Assembly: GCA_963662905.2 (NCBI GenBank)
Contig: CAXXFD010000003.1
Coordinates: 186,001-250,000, forward strand
From: G963662905 sp963662905
Lineage (GTDB): Bacteria; Bacteroidota; Bacteroidia; Bacteroidales; WRLA01
DNA: 64,000 nucleotides
Direction: 5' to 3'
The notes under the pieces are model-generated. The model saw only the letters and a list, made by a program, of their open reading frames with translations, was not told the DNA's origin and searched no databases. The number at the start of each line of letters is the position of its first letter. The first letter of the stretch is position 1. This document shows, one piece after another, positions 16,484 through 25,072 of the stretch. The translations under genes and the position numbers were made by a program.

Positions 16484-16960
16484 ATGGCAGGAAATTCAAC
16501 TTTTACGATGATTAAACCCAATGCTGTGAGAAACAAGTGCATTGGCTCCATTCTTAAGATTATCAACGACAATGGTTTCCGCATTGCTGCAATGAAAATG
16601 GTACGCTTAAGCCGTGATGAAGCTGCTCGCTTTTATGAAGTTCATAAAGAGCGTCCCTTTTACAATGATCTGGTCGATTTTATGACATCAGGGCCTATTA
16701 TTGCAGCTATTTTGGAAAAACCCAATGCAGTGGAAGAGTACAGGAAACTGATTGGCTCAACGAACCCAAAAGAAGCCCAGGAAGGTACGATCCGCTATTT
16801 GTGCGGCACAAGCATTCAGGCCAATGCGGTGCATGGTTCGGACAGCGATGAAAACGCTTTGTTGGAAGCAAGTCACTTTTTTGCTGGTTTTGAACAATTT
16901 AGAGACCCGGACTGGAAGGGAATAGCTCCTGAAAACTGTTGTCCTCATAAACAAGGATAA
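16484..16960 (+). CDS. ndk: Nucleoside-diphosphate kinase
   Basis: A 158-residue enzyme that transfers the gamma phosphate between nucleoside tri- and diphosphates through a phosphohistidine. The family signature NAVHGSDS places the catalytic residue at H117. The N-terminal TFTMIKPNAV and the RPFYNDLVDFMTSGP segment are standard. It is slightly longer than the usual 140-150 residues because of a Cys-containing C-terminal tail. It is transcribed divergently from the phosphoesterase operon, and its 3' end overlaps the convergent XRE gene by 62 bp. Confidence 0.97.
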   Translation: MAGNSTFTMIKPNAVRNKCIGSILKIINDNGFRIAAMKMVRLSRDEAARFYEVHKERPFYNDLVDFMTSGPIIAAILEKPNAVEEYRKLIGSTNPKEAQEGTIRYLCGTSIQANAVHGSDSDENALLEASHFFAGFEQFRDPDWKGIAPENCCPHKQG

Positions 16961-17408
16961 TCCTTTTTATAATTCTCCTATCGGAAGATGGAGAAACTTT
17001 TTCATCATCAATTTTTTGCCTCTTTTCCTCGGGAAAGGGGCTTTTTACTTTAGCTGATGTTGGACTGGGCAGATATTGTGCAGGATCTTCATCGTTGACA
17101 AACAGAGGATTATTCTCTTCAAATATTTCATTATCAGAAAATAAGTCCGGTTTGCCCTTTTGCTCAATACTCTTTTTGGCCTGCTCTTTGTTTTGACCCC
17201 CTTTGTAGATCGATCCTTCGCCCATCAATACCCAGGCTGGGTTCAAATCGGGATAGGCTTTGAGCAATTTCTGAATGAAATCTAAACTGGGACGGTTTCG
17301 CCCACTTAAGATGTGGGAAATACTACTTCGCTGAACACCTACTTCTGTTGCCAGTTGAGAAGCACTCAGATTTTTTTCTTTTATGATTTTGTTGATCCGT
17401 TTTATCAT
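16899..17408 (-). CDS. XRE-family helix-turn-helix regulator
   Basis: 169 residues with an N-terminal Cro/CI-type HTH (about 4-58: LSASQLATEVGVQRSSISHILSG then NRPSLDFIQKLL) followed by the PDLNPAWVLMGEGS segment common in repressor-like XRE proteins. The central region (about 75-135) is polar and low in structure, and a short basic strand RIIKRIILVYEDNSFQELF ends the protein. There is no S24 peptidase domain. Two TTGTTCACAAAA sites in its own upstream region, one over the -7 box, suggest that it represses itself. The last 62 bp overlap ndk on the other strand. Confidence 0.88.
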   Translation of the reverse strand: MIKRINKIIKEKNLSASQLATEVGVQRSSISHILSGRNRPSLDFIQKLLKAYPDLNPAWVLMGEGSIYKGGQNKEQAKKSIEQKGKPDLFSDNEIFEENNPLFVNDEDPAQYLPSPTSAKVKSPFPEEKRQKIDDEKVSPSSDRRIIKRIILVYEDNSFQELFPSSPGL

Positions 17409-17845
17409 AGCCCCTAATTTTGTTCACAAAACTAATCAATTCCAAACAAAAGCGCAACAGAAAATTTCTTGTTCACAAAATAAAACATAAGTGTCCGGGA
17501 TTACAAATGTAGCCAACAACACTGTTATTTCCGTTCGGTTAAACTATTTTATTCTAATAAATATTACTTTAGATAAAAATCCTATAATCCTGATTTATTT
17601 ATTTTTATGCTAATTATTAATGCATTGGCGTTTTCCGGCTTTACATTAGTGTTGCTGTCTTGCTTCCAATGTTGAGTTTACCTATGTAAAAGCATGGTTT
17701 TTGGTTACATTTGTGTTATAGCTATACGGATGTAAATCCAACCTGCAATATTTCCTCTTTCCTTTTCCCTATTCACTTTTGCTTTTTAACTTGCCCTATA
17801 CAATAATTTAAAAGCTGAAACGTATATTGTCAGTAATAAGAATAT
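17409..17845. other. Divergent intergenic region between XRE gene and giant TPR gene
   Basis: Besides the XRE promoter and operators at its left end, the plus strand has a consensus -7 box TACATTTG at 17706-17713, about 130 nt before the TPR gene. TTACATT(A/T)GTGTT occurs twice (from about 17641 and about 17706), and its reverse complement core TTACAAATGTA occurs once near 17500. No RNA gene is seen. The rest is AT-rich without recognised structure. Confidence 0.4.
17418..17480 (-). promoter_or_regulatory. Promoter with paired palindromic operators of the XRE gene
   Basis: On the minus strand TTG (17455-17457), 20 nt, then TAGTTTTG (17427-17434) form a good promoter 19 nt ahead of the ATG. 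The palindrome TTTTGTTCACAAAA (17418-17431) overlaps the -7 box. A second copy of its core, TTGTTCACAAAA (17469-17480), sits just upstream of the -33 box, 49 bp away. Two identical sites bracketing the promoter of an HTH gene are the usual layout for autorepression. Binding itself is inferred. Confidence 0.6.
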
Positions 17846-20800
17846 ATGAGGGACTTTTCTTTTTCTGCCTGTGGAGTTTTTTCCGCACTCAAACGGTTTT
17901 TGCCTTTGAAGTGCATTTTGTTGTTTGCCTTCATATTTTTTTTAGGACTTCTCCCCTTCTCTGTCTTTTCTCAAAATGCAGCTTTCGAAAAAGCTCTTTC
18001 ATATGCTGATAGTGTGTATGCGTTGAATGAATATGAAAATGCCTTGGGTGCTTACAAATATGCTGCTCATCTGAATCCGGATCATGCCGGTATCAAAAAA
18101 AAGATGGCGGAGATTAATTCCTTACTTGCACAAGGTGAAGCCAGGGAAAAAGAATTCACGGATCTGATTGCGCAAGCTAAAAAAGCACTTTATGAGGATG
18201 ATCTCTCAAAAGCACGCTCCTTACTGCAAAATGCTTTGGATATAAAGGAGGATGATGCGTTTGCACTCAAAAAAATCAAGGAAATTGATGCTACAATTGC
18301 CGAAAATGAAGCCAAAGAAGCTAAATATCAAGAGTTTATAAGCAAAGGCGATAATGCCCTTTCAAAGGAAGAATTTGAGCAGGCCCGTGCGTTTTTTAAT
18401 GATGCTGCTGCTCTTTTTCCAAAACGTCCCGATCCTCCCGCACGTCTTAAGCTCGTAGAGTCTGCCGAAAAAGCGAAATTGGATAATTTTGAATCGCTTC
18501 TTGCACAGGCTGATGAACTTTACCGCTTGGATAAAATATCAGAGGCTTTGCCCATTTATAAGCAGGCTGCCGAAATTTTCCCGGATGATGGGAGACCGAA
18601 ACAAAAAATCCACCAAATTGAGATGATCCTCGCTTATGAAGTTGAGGACCAAAAAAAATATGATGCTTTTATCGTTGAAGCGGATGCTTTATACGACAAC
18701 AAAAGCTGGCAAAAAGCTTTAGAAAAATATCAACAGGCTTTGGATGTCAAACCAAAAGGTGAACACGCTCTTGATCGTAAGTCTGAAATCGAGGATATTC
18801 TTGAACAAATAGCACAGAAGGAACAGGATTATATAACAAAATTAGCTGAGGCTGAAGCTTTTGAAAAGGATGAAGATTGGCAAAATGCGCTGACTTCCTT
18901 TCAAGATGCCAGTCAAATTAAGCCGGAAGAAGATTACCCAAAAGGGAAAATAGCAGCATTGGAAGAAATCCTCGCACAAATTGAGGCAACAGAAAAGTCA
19001 TACAACGAAGCGATTGACATAGCCGATGCCGCTTTCGGAAAAGAAGAATGGCCGTCAGCGAAAACCGCTTACCAGAACGCGCTGAGCATCAAAGCGGAGG
19101 AAACTTATCCACAAGAGCAAATCCAGCTCATCGACCGGAAAATCAAAGAACTGTCCGATCAGGATGCCGCTTATGAGGAAGCGATTGCACAGGCAGATGC
19201 CGCTTTCGGAAAAGAAGAATGGCCCACAGCGAAAACCGCCTACCAAAACGCATTGAGCATCAAAGCAGAGGAAACTTATCCCCAAGAGCAAATCCAGCTC
19301 ATCGACCAGAAAATCAAAGAACTGTCCGATCAGGATGCCGCTTATGCAGAAGCGATTGCCTTAGCAGATGCCGCTTTCGGAAAAGAGGATTGGCCGGCAG
19401 CGAAATCCGCTTACCAGAACGCCCTGAGCATCAAAGCAGAGGAAACTTATCCCCAGGAGCAAATCCAGCTCATCGACCGGAAAATCAAGGAACTGTCCAA
19501 TCAGGATGCCGCTTATGAAGAAGCCATTGCTTTGGCAGATGCCGCTTTTGGAAAAGAGGATTGGCCCGCAGCAAAAACCGCTTACCAGAACGCGCTGAGC
19601 ATCAAAGCGGAGGAAACTTATCCCCAAGAGCAAATCCAGCTTATCGACCGGAAAATCAAGGAACTGGCCGATCAGGATGCCGCTTACGAGGAAGCCATCG
19701 CACAGGCAGATGCAGCGTTCGGACAAGAAGAATGGCCGGCAGCGAAATCCGCCTACCAAAACGCCTTGAGCATCAAAGCAGAGGAAACTTATCCACAAGA
19801 ACAAATCCAGCTCATCGACCAGAAAATCAAGGAACTGGCCGATCAGGATGCAGCTTATGCAGAAGCCATTGCTTTGGCAGATGCAGCGTTCGGACAAGAA
19901 GAATGGCCGGCAGCGAAAACCGCTTACCAGAACGCATTGAGCATCAAAGCGGAGGAAACTTATCCCCAAGAGCAAATCCAGCTTATCGACCAAAAAATCA
20001 AGGAGCTGTCCGATCAGGATGCCGCTTACGAGGAAGCGATTGCACAGGCCGATGCCGCTTTCGAAAAAGAAGAATGGCCCGCAGCGAAATCCGCCTATCA
20101 AAACGCGCTGAACATCAAAGCGGAGGAAACTTATCCCCAAGAGCAAATCCAGCTTATCGACCAAAAAATCAAGGAGCTGGCCGATCAGGATGCCGCTTAC
20201 AAGGAAGCGATTGCACAGGCCGATGCCGCTTTCGAAAAAGAAGAATGGCCCGCAGCGAAATCCGCCTATCAAAACGCATTGAGCATCAAAGCGGAGGAAA
20301 CTTATCCCCAAGAGCAAATCCAGCTCATCGACCAAAAAATCAAGGAACTGGCCGATCAGGATGCCGCTTATGCAGAAGCCATTGCACAGGCCGATGCCGC
20401 TTTCGGAAAAGAGGATTGGCCGGCAGCGAAATCCGCCTATCAAAACGCCTTGAGCATCAAGGCGGAAGAAACTTATCCGCAAGAGCAAATCCAGCTCATC
20501 GACCGGAAAATCAAGGAACTGTCCGATCAGGATGCCGCTTATGATGAAGCCATTGCACAGGCCGATGCCGCTTTCGGAAAAGAAGAATGGCCCGCAGCGA
20601 AATCCGCCTACCAGAACGCATCGAGCATCAAAGCGGAGGAAACTTATCCACAGGAACAAATCCAGCTTATCGACCGGAAAATCAAAGAACTGGCCGATCA
20701 GGATGCCGCTTACGAGGAAGCGATTGCACAGGCTGATGCCGCTTTCGAAAAAGAAGAATGGCCGGCAGCGAAAACCGCTTACCAGAACGCGCTGAACATC

Positions 20801-23800
20801 AAAGCGGAGGAAACTTATCCGCAGGAGCAAATCCAGCTCATCGACCAAAAAATCAAAGAACTGGCCGATCAGGATGCCGCTTATGAGGAAGCCATTGCCT
20901 TAGCAGATGCAGCGTTCGGAAAAGAGGATTGGCCGGCAGCAAAAACCGCCTACCAAAACGCCTTGAACATCAAAGCGGAAGAAACTTATCCACAAGAGCA
21001 AATCCAGCTCATCGAACAGAAAATCAAGGAGCTGGCCGATCAGGATGCCGCTTATGAGGAAGCCATTGCCTTAGCAGATGCCGCTTTCGGAAAAGAAGAA
21101 TGGCCGGCAGCGAAATCCGCCTACCAGAACGCATTGAGCATAAAAGAGGAGGAAACTTATCCGCAAGAGCAAATCCAGCTCATCGACCAAAAAATCAAGG
21201 AACTGGCCGATCAGGATGCAGCTTATGATGAAGCGATTGCCTTAGCAGATGCCGCTTTCGGAAAAGAAGAATGGCCTGCAGCGAAATCCGCTTATCAGAA
21301 CGCGCTGAGCATCAAAGCAGAGGAAACTTATCCACAAGAGCAAATCCAGCTCATCGAACAGAAAATCAAGGAACTGGCCGATCAGGATGCCGCTTATGAA
21401 GAAGCGATTGCCTTAGCAGATGCCGCTTTCGGAAAAGAGGATTGGCCGGCTGCGAAAACCGCTTACCAAAACGCGCTGGGCATTAAAGCAGAGGAAACTT
21501 ATCCGCAAGAGCAAATCCAGCTTATCGACCAGAAAATCAAGGAACTGGCCGATCAGGATGCAGCTTATGATGAAGCGATTGCCAAGGCAGATGCAGCGTT
21601 CGGAAAAGAAGAATGGACAGCTGCAAAAACCGCCTACCAAAACGCCTTGAACATCAAAGCGGAAGAAACTTATCCGCAAGAGCAAATCCAGCTCATCGAA
21701 CAGAAAATCAAGGAGCTGTCCGATCAGGATGCCGCTTATGAGGAAGCGATTGCCTTAGCAGATGCAGCTTTCGGAAAAGAAGAATGGTCGGCAGCAAAAA
21801 CTGCTTACCAGAACGCACTGAACATCAAAGCAGAGGAAACTTATCCACAAGAGCAAATCCTGCTTATCGACCAGAAAATCAAAGAACTGGCCGATAATGA
21901 TGCCGCTTATGATGAAGCGATTGCCAAGGCAGATGCCGCTTTCGGAAAAGAAGAATGGACATCAGCGAAAACCGCCTACCAAAACGCCTTGAACATCAAA
22001 GCAGAGGAAACTTATCCACAAGAGCAAATCCTGCTTATCGACCAGAAAATCAAAGAACTGGCCGATAATGATGCCGCTTATGATGAAGCGATTGCCAAGG
22101 CAGATGCCGCTTTCGGAAAAGAAGAATGGTCGGCAGCAAAAACCGCCTACCAAAACGCATTGACAATAAAAGCGGAGGAAAGCTATCCTCAGGAACAAAT
22201 CTTGCTTATCGACCAGAAAATCAAAGAACTGGCCGATAATGATGCCGCTTATGATGAAGCGATTGCCAAGGCAGATGCCGCTTTCGGAAAAGAAGAATGG
22301 ACATCAGCGAAATCCGCCTACCAAAACGCATTGAGCATCAAAGCGGAGGAAACTTATCCCCAAGAGCAAATCCAGCTTATCGACCGGAAAATCAAGGAGC
22401 TGTCCGATCAGGATGCCGCTTATGAGGAAGCGATTGCCATTGCAGATGCAGCGTTCGGAAAAGAAGATTATGAAACTGCTTCAAGGTTTTACCAGAATTC
22501 ATTGGAAATACAGCCCGAAGAAAACTATGCACGACTTAAGCTGCAGGAAATCAACAGCATACATCAACAAAAACTACAAGCAATTGAAGATGCCTACAAA
22601 CAAGCACTTGCTGATGCAGAAAAGCTTTACCTTAACAACAAGCTGGAATCGGCCATCGGCTATTATGAAAAAGCCATAGAGCTGAAGCCGGGAGATGAAT
22701 TTGCACAAAGCCGCATTAAAAGCCTGCAGGAGATGATTGCAGCGCAAAAGCAGAAAGAAAATCGTTATGCAAATTTCATCCTTCAGGCCGACAAATATTT
22801 CAAAAATGAAAACTGGCAGGAATCCCTTATCAATTACGACTCAGCCCTTGCGGTAAAACCAAAAGAAGAATATCCACAAAATCAAATAGATAAAATCAAT
22901 GATATTCTCTCAGAGAAGCAAGCGACTGACGAAGCCTACAATCAATTCATCAGTCAGGCCGATCAGTTTTTTGCCAATGAAAGCTTCGGGCAATCCATCG
23001 CAATCTACACCAAAGCCCTTGAATTAAAAGCTGATGAAAAATATCCTGCGGAGCAGATCACCAAAGCAAAAAACCTGATTGCACAAAACAAAGAATACGA
23101 ATCCCATATCTCAAAAGCTGATAGTATGTTTGCTCTGGAGCAATGGGCTGATGCGCGCAAAGATTATGAACGAGCACTTTCGGTAAAGCCCAATTCACTA
23201 TACCCCCAGGCACAAATCCAGAAGATCAGTGACATTGAATCCGAAATCGCGGCGCGTGAAGCAGAATACATTAAACATATCACCGAAGCAGATGCACTTT
23301 TCGCCGCACAGGACTGGGCCCATGCCGCAGATGCTTACGAAGCAGCATCAGCAATAAAACCGGAAAAACAATATCCCAAAGAGCAAATCCTCAAAATAAA
23401 CGACAGGCTTGCTGCCATTGAAGCAGAACGAAAAGCCAGGTTTGATCAATTTATGCTTCAGGCACGCAATCAAAAAGAAGCAGAACAATATGAAGAAGCG
23501 ATTTCCAATGTCGTTTTAGCCCTGGAAATTTATCCGGGAAAAAGTGAAGCAAGCGTCCTCAAAAATGAAATCGAACAAATTATTGCCGACATCAAAGCAC
23601 GTGAAGCACGATTTACATCATTTGTTGCACAAGGTGATGATGCCATGAACCGTGAACTGTGGGATGAGGCCATAAGGGCGTTTAGATCCGCACTGGAAAT
23701 TAAGCCCGATCATACCAACACCCAAAGCAAGCTCGATTTGTGCCTGCAAAAAGCCGAGGCAGCCCGTTTGGCGCAACTGGAAGCAGATTATAAGCTGCAC

Positions 23801-24637
23801 ATCGACAATGGCGACCAATTACTTAAAAAACAAGACTATACAGAAGCCCTCAAAGAATATCAGCTTGCATCCAGACTCAAACCGGATGAGCCTTATCCGC
23901 AAAACAAAATTAGTTGGCTGGAAAACTTATTGCGCGAAATGCGAGAAAAGGAAAAAGCCTACAGGGAATCTATTGCAAAAGCCGATGCACTTTTTGAAGA
24001 AAAACAATATCGGGAAGCAAGAATGGAGTACTACAATGCAACCACCATAAAACCAAGTGAAAGCTATCCACGAGATCAGATGAAAAAACTCTATGAATTG
24101 CTGGCATTTGATCCCGCGAAAATCAGAAAACTTTTTGACGAATACATCGAAACCGGCGACACATATTTTGAAAAAGGAAAATATGCCAAGGCCAATTACA
24201 ATTATCAAAATGCTGCATACCTGATACCGGAAGAAGAGTATCCCTACCAGCAAGTCGAACGCATCAACAAACTGCTGATGAGTGGTGAAATTAAAGCATT
24301 AAGCCAAAACAGCATCACAATTCCTGCCGACAGCTCAGTGGCGTTTACACTCAAAGATTACGAAGGTTTTGAGCCGGGCGCCCCGCTATACCTTGTATTA
24401 AAAGTTAACTATAATGCCGGGATCAAAGCACATGAACTGGTCGTGAATTTTGGCCGGAGCGGAATGGTTTATGGAGGAACAATATTAAATGTTGAAAACA
24501 ACCGAAGGCTCCAGACCTATGTTATTAACTTAGGTACGCAAAGCTATTGGATGGAGGCGAATGTAAATTGGATTCGTTTACATTCTGAACTTGAAAGCAC
24601 CGAAATACAATATCTTATTCTAGGAGAAACACCGTAA
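17846..24637 (+). CDS. Giant exported TPR-repeat protein (37 units of about 57 residues)
   Basis: 2263 residues. An N-terminal hydrophobic export signal (about 24-43, ending VFSQ) is followed by about 37 TPR-like units of 53-59 residues, each with a Y/F-x-x-x-I-x-x-A-D-A-x-F opening, a YQNAL-x-IK-x-E-x-x-YP centre and a long third helix IQLIDQKIKELADQ. Units 1-6 and 27-37 are diverged; units 7-26 (residues 386-1525) are almost identical. A C-terminal domain of about 110 residues (from about 2150) is predicted to be beta-rich and is not recognised. The protein should form a very long helical solenoid in the periplasm or on the outer surface. Scaffold or adhesion roles are possible; none is shown. 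It stands alone, upstream of dnaA. Confidence 0.9.
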   Translation: MRDFSFSACGVFSALKRFLPLKCILLFAFIFFLGLLPFSVFSQNAAFEKALSYADSVYALNEYENALGAYKYAAHLNPDHAGIKKKMAEINSLLAQGEAREKEFTDLIAQAKKALYEDDLSKARSLLQNALDIKEDDAFALKKIKEIDATIAENEAKEAKYQEFISKGDNALSKEEFEQARAFFNDAAALFPKRPDPPARLKLVESAEKAKLDNFESLLAQADELYRLDKISEALPIYKQAAEIFPDDGRPKQKIHQIEMILAYEVEDQKKYDAFIVEADALYDNKSWQKALEKYQQALDVKPKGEHALDRKSEIEDILEQIAQKEQDYITKLAEAEAFEKDEDWQNALTSFQDASQIKPEEDYPKGKIAALEEILAQIEATEKSYNEAIDIADAAFGKEEWPSAKTAYQNALSIKAEETYPQEQIQLIDRKIKELSDQDAAYEEAIAQADAAFGKEEWPTAKTAYQNALSIKAEETYPQEQIQLIDQKIKELSDQDAAYAEAIALADAAFGKEDWPAAKSAYQNALSIKAEETYPQEQIQLIDRKIKELSNQDAAYEEAIALADAAFGKEDWPAAKTAYQNALSIKAEETYPQEQIQLIDRKIKELADQDAAYEEAIAQADAAFGQEEWPAAKSAYQNALSIKAEETYPQEQIQLIDQKIKELADQDAAYAEAIALADAAFGQEEWPAAKTAYQNALSIKAEETYPQEQIQLIDQKIKELSDQDAAYEEAIAQADAAFEKEEWPAAKSAYQNALNIKAEETYPQEQIQLIDQKIKELADQDAAYKEAIAQADAAFEKEEWPAAKSAYQNALSIKAEETYPQEQIQLIDQKIKELADQDAAYAEAIAQADAAFGKEDWPAAKSAYQNALSIKAEETYPQEQIQLIDRKIKELSDQDAAYDEAIAQADAAFGKEEWPAAKSAYQNASSIKAEETYPQEQIQLIDRKIKELADQDAAYEEAIAQADAAFEKEEWPAAKTAYQNALNIKAEETYPQEQIQLIDQKIKELADQDAAYEEAIALADAAFGKEDWPAAKTAYQNALNIKAEETYPQEQIQLIEQKIKELADQDAAYEEAIALADAAFGKEEWPAAKSAYQNALSIKEEETYPQEQIQLIDQKIKELADQDAAYDEAIALADAAFGKEEWPAAKSAYQNALSIKAEETYPQEQIQLIEQKIKELADQDAAYEEAIALADAAFGKEDWPAAKTAYQNALGIKAEETYPQEQIQLIDQKIKELADQDAAYDEAIAKADAAFGKEEWTAAKTAYQNALNIKAEETYPQEQIQLIEQKIKELSDQDAAYEEAIALADAAFGKEEWSAAKTAYQNALNIKAEETYPQEQILLIDQKIKELADNDAAYDEAIAKADAAFGKEEWTSAKTAYQNALNIKAEETYPQEQILLIDQKIKELADNDAAYDEAIAKADAAFGKEEWSAAKTAYQNALTIKAEESYPQEQILLIDQKIKELADNDAAYDEAIAKADAAFGKEEWTSAKSAYQNALSIKAEETYPQEQIQLIDRKIKELSDQDAAYEEAIAIADAAFGKEDYETASRFYQNSLEIQPEENYARLKLQEINSIHQQKLQAIEDAYKQALADAEKLYLNNKLESAIGYYEKAIELKPGDEFAQSRIKSLQEMIAAQKQKENRYANFILQADKYFKNENWQESLINYDSALAVKPKEEYPQNQIDKINDILSEKQATDEAYNQFISQADQFFANESFGQSIAIYTKALELKADEKYPAEQITKAKNLIAQNKEYESHISKADSMFALEQWADARKDYERALSVKPNSLYPQAQIQKISDIESEIAAREAEYIKHITEADALFAAQDWAHAADAYEAASAIKPEKQYPKEQILKINDRLAAIEAERKARFDQFMLQARNQKEAEQYEEAISNVVLALEIYPGKSEASVLKNEIEQIIADIKAREARFTSFVAQGDDAMNRELWDEAIRAFRSALEIKPDHTNTQSKLDLCLQKAEAARLAQLEADYKLHIDNGDQLLKKQDYTEALKEYQLASRLKPDEPYPQNKISWLENLLREMREKEKAYRESIAKADALFEEKQYREARMEYYNATTIKPSESYPRDQMKKLYELLAFDPAKIRKLFDEYIETGDTYFEKGKYAKANYNYQNAAYLIPEEEYPYQQVERINKLLMSGEIKALSQNSITIPADSSVAFTLKDYEGFEPGAPLYLVLKVNYNAGIKAHELVVNFGRSGMVYGGTILNVENNRRLQTYVINLGTQSYWMEANVNWIRLHSELESTEIQYLILGETP
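19001..22420 (+). repeat. 20 tandem in-frame 171-bp repeats within the TPR gene
   Basis: Twenty consecutive 171-bp units (57 codons) run from 19001 to 22420 without a single indel; unit 10 begins at 20540 and a diverged 21st starts at 22421, exactly in phase. Units differ at only a few codons, for example EEW/EDW, AAK-S/T, IDQ/IDR/IEQ and ADQ/SDQ/ADN. Alternative residues are shuffled among units rather than changing gradually, which points to recent unequal crossing over or gene conversion. The last four copies share ILLID and ADND variants, a local subfamily. Confidence 0.97.
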
Positions 24638-25072
24638 TAGTCGATTATTTTGCATATCAAAATTTACAAAATATCTCAAATAGCCATAGGAGGTTAACAA
24701 ATACTTTATACTCAGACAATTAAAAAAAACAGAATCTTTTGCCAGAAAAGTTCCAAAAAGTTATGCACAATCACTTCAAAAAAAAATATTTTTTTTGGAT
24801 TTATCTAAAGCCCTATAAATGATTGCTTAAGAGATTTTCAGAAGACATAAATCATTATTTATCAGCACATTATACTAAAAGCTTCATTTAGAGGGAAAAA
24901 CACATTTCTTAAAAAGTCAAGTGAAAAACCGCTTTTTTTTTCACGAAATTAATCTGATATTTGTTGAAAATTTAAAAGTCGTATTTAGATTATTTAGTTC
25001 AGGTCTATTGAAAACAGCTTAGAACCTAAAATTAAATTTTTGTTAAGGCAGAAGCAAAAATTATTTAAGAGA
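24638..25072. other. AT-rich region upstream of dnaA with one DnaA box
   Basis: The 435-bp gap is very AT-rich with several A and T runs. TTATGCACA at 24761-24769 fits the DnaA-box consensus TTATnCACA; no second perfect copy was found. One box upstream of dnaA fits autoregulation better than a full origin, which normally has a cluster. A weak -7-like GATATTTG lies near 24956. No RNA gene or small gene was recognised. Confidence 0.5.

Noticed and set aside
19361..20848. 495-codon antisense frame and several long plus-strand alternative frames across the TPR repeats
   Set aside because: They arise because the 171-bp unit has no stop in those frames and is copied 20 times; the encoded sequences are low-complexity echoes of the repeat with no start or promoter of their own.
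24638..25072. Chromosomal origin of replication
   Set aside because: Only one DnaA box was found and no clustered boxes; dnaA proximity alone is not enough in this phylum.
25040..25072. TTG start 11 codons upstream of dnaA
   Set aside because: MQHSQETHEVVW at 25073 matches the usual DnaA domain I start; the upstream residues are basic and not conserved.
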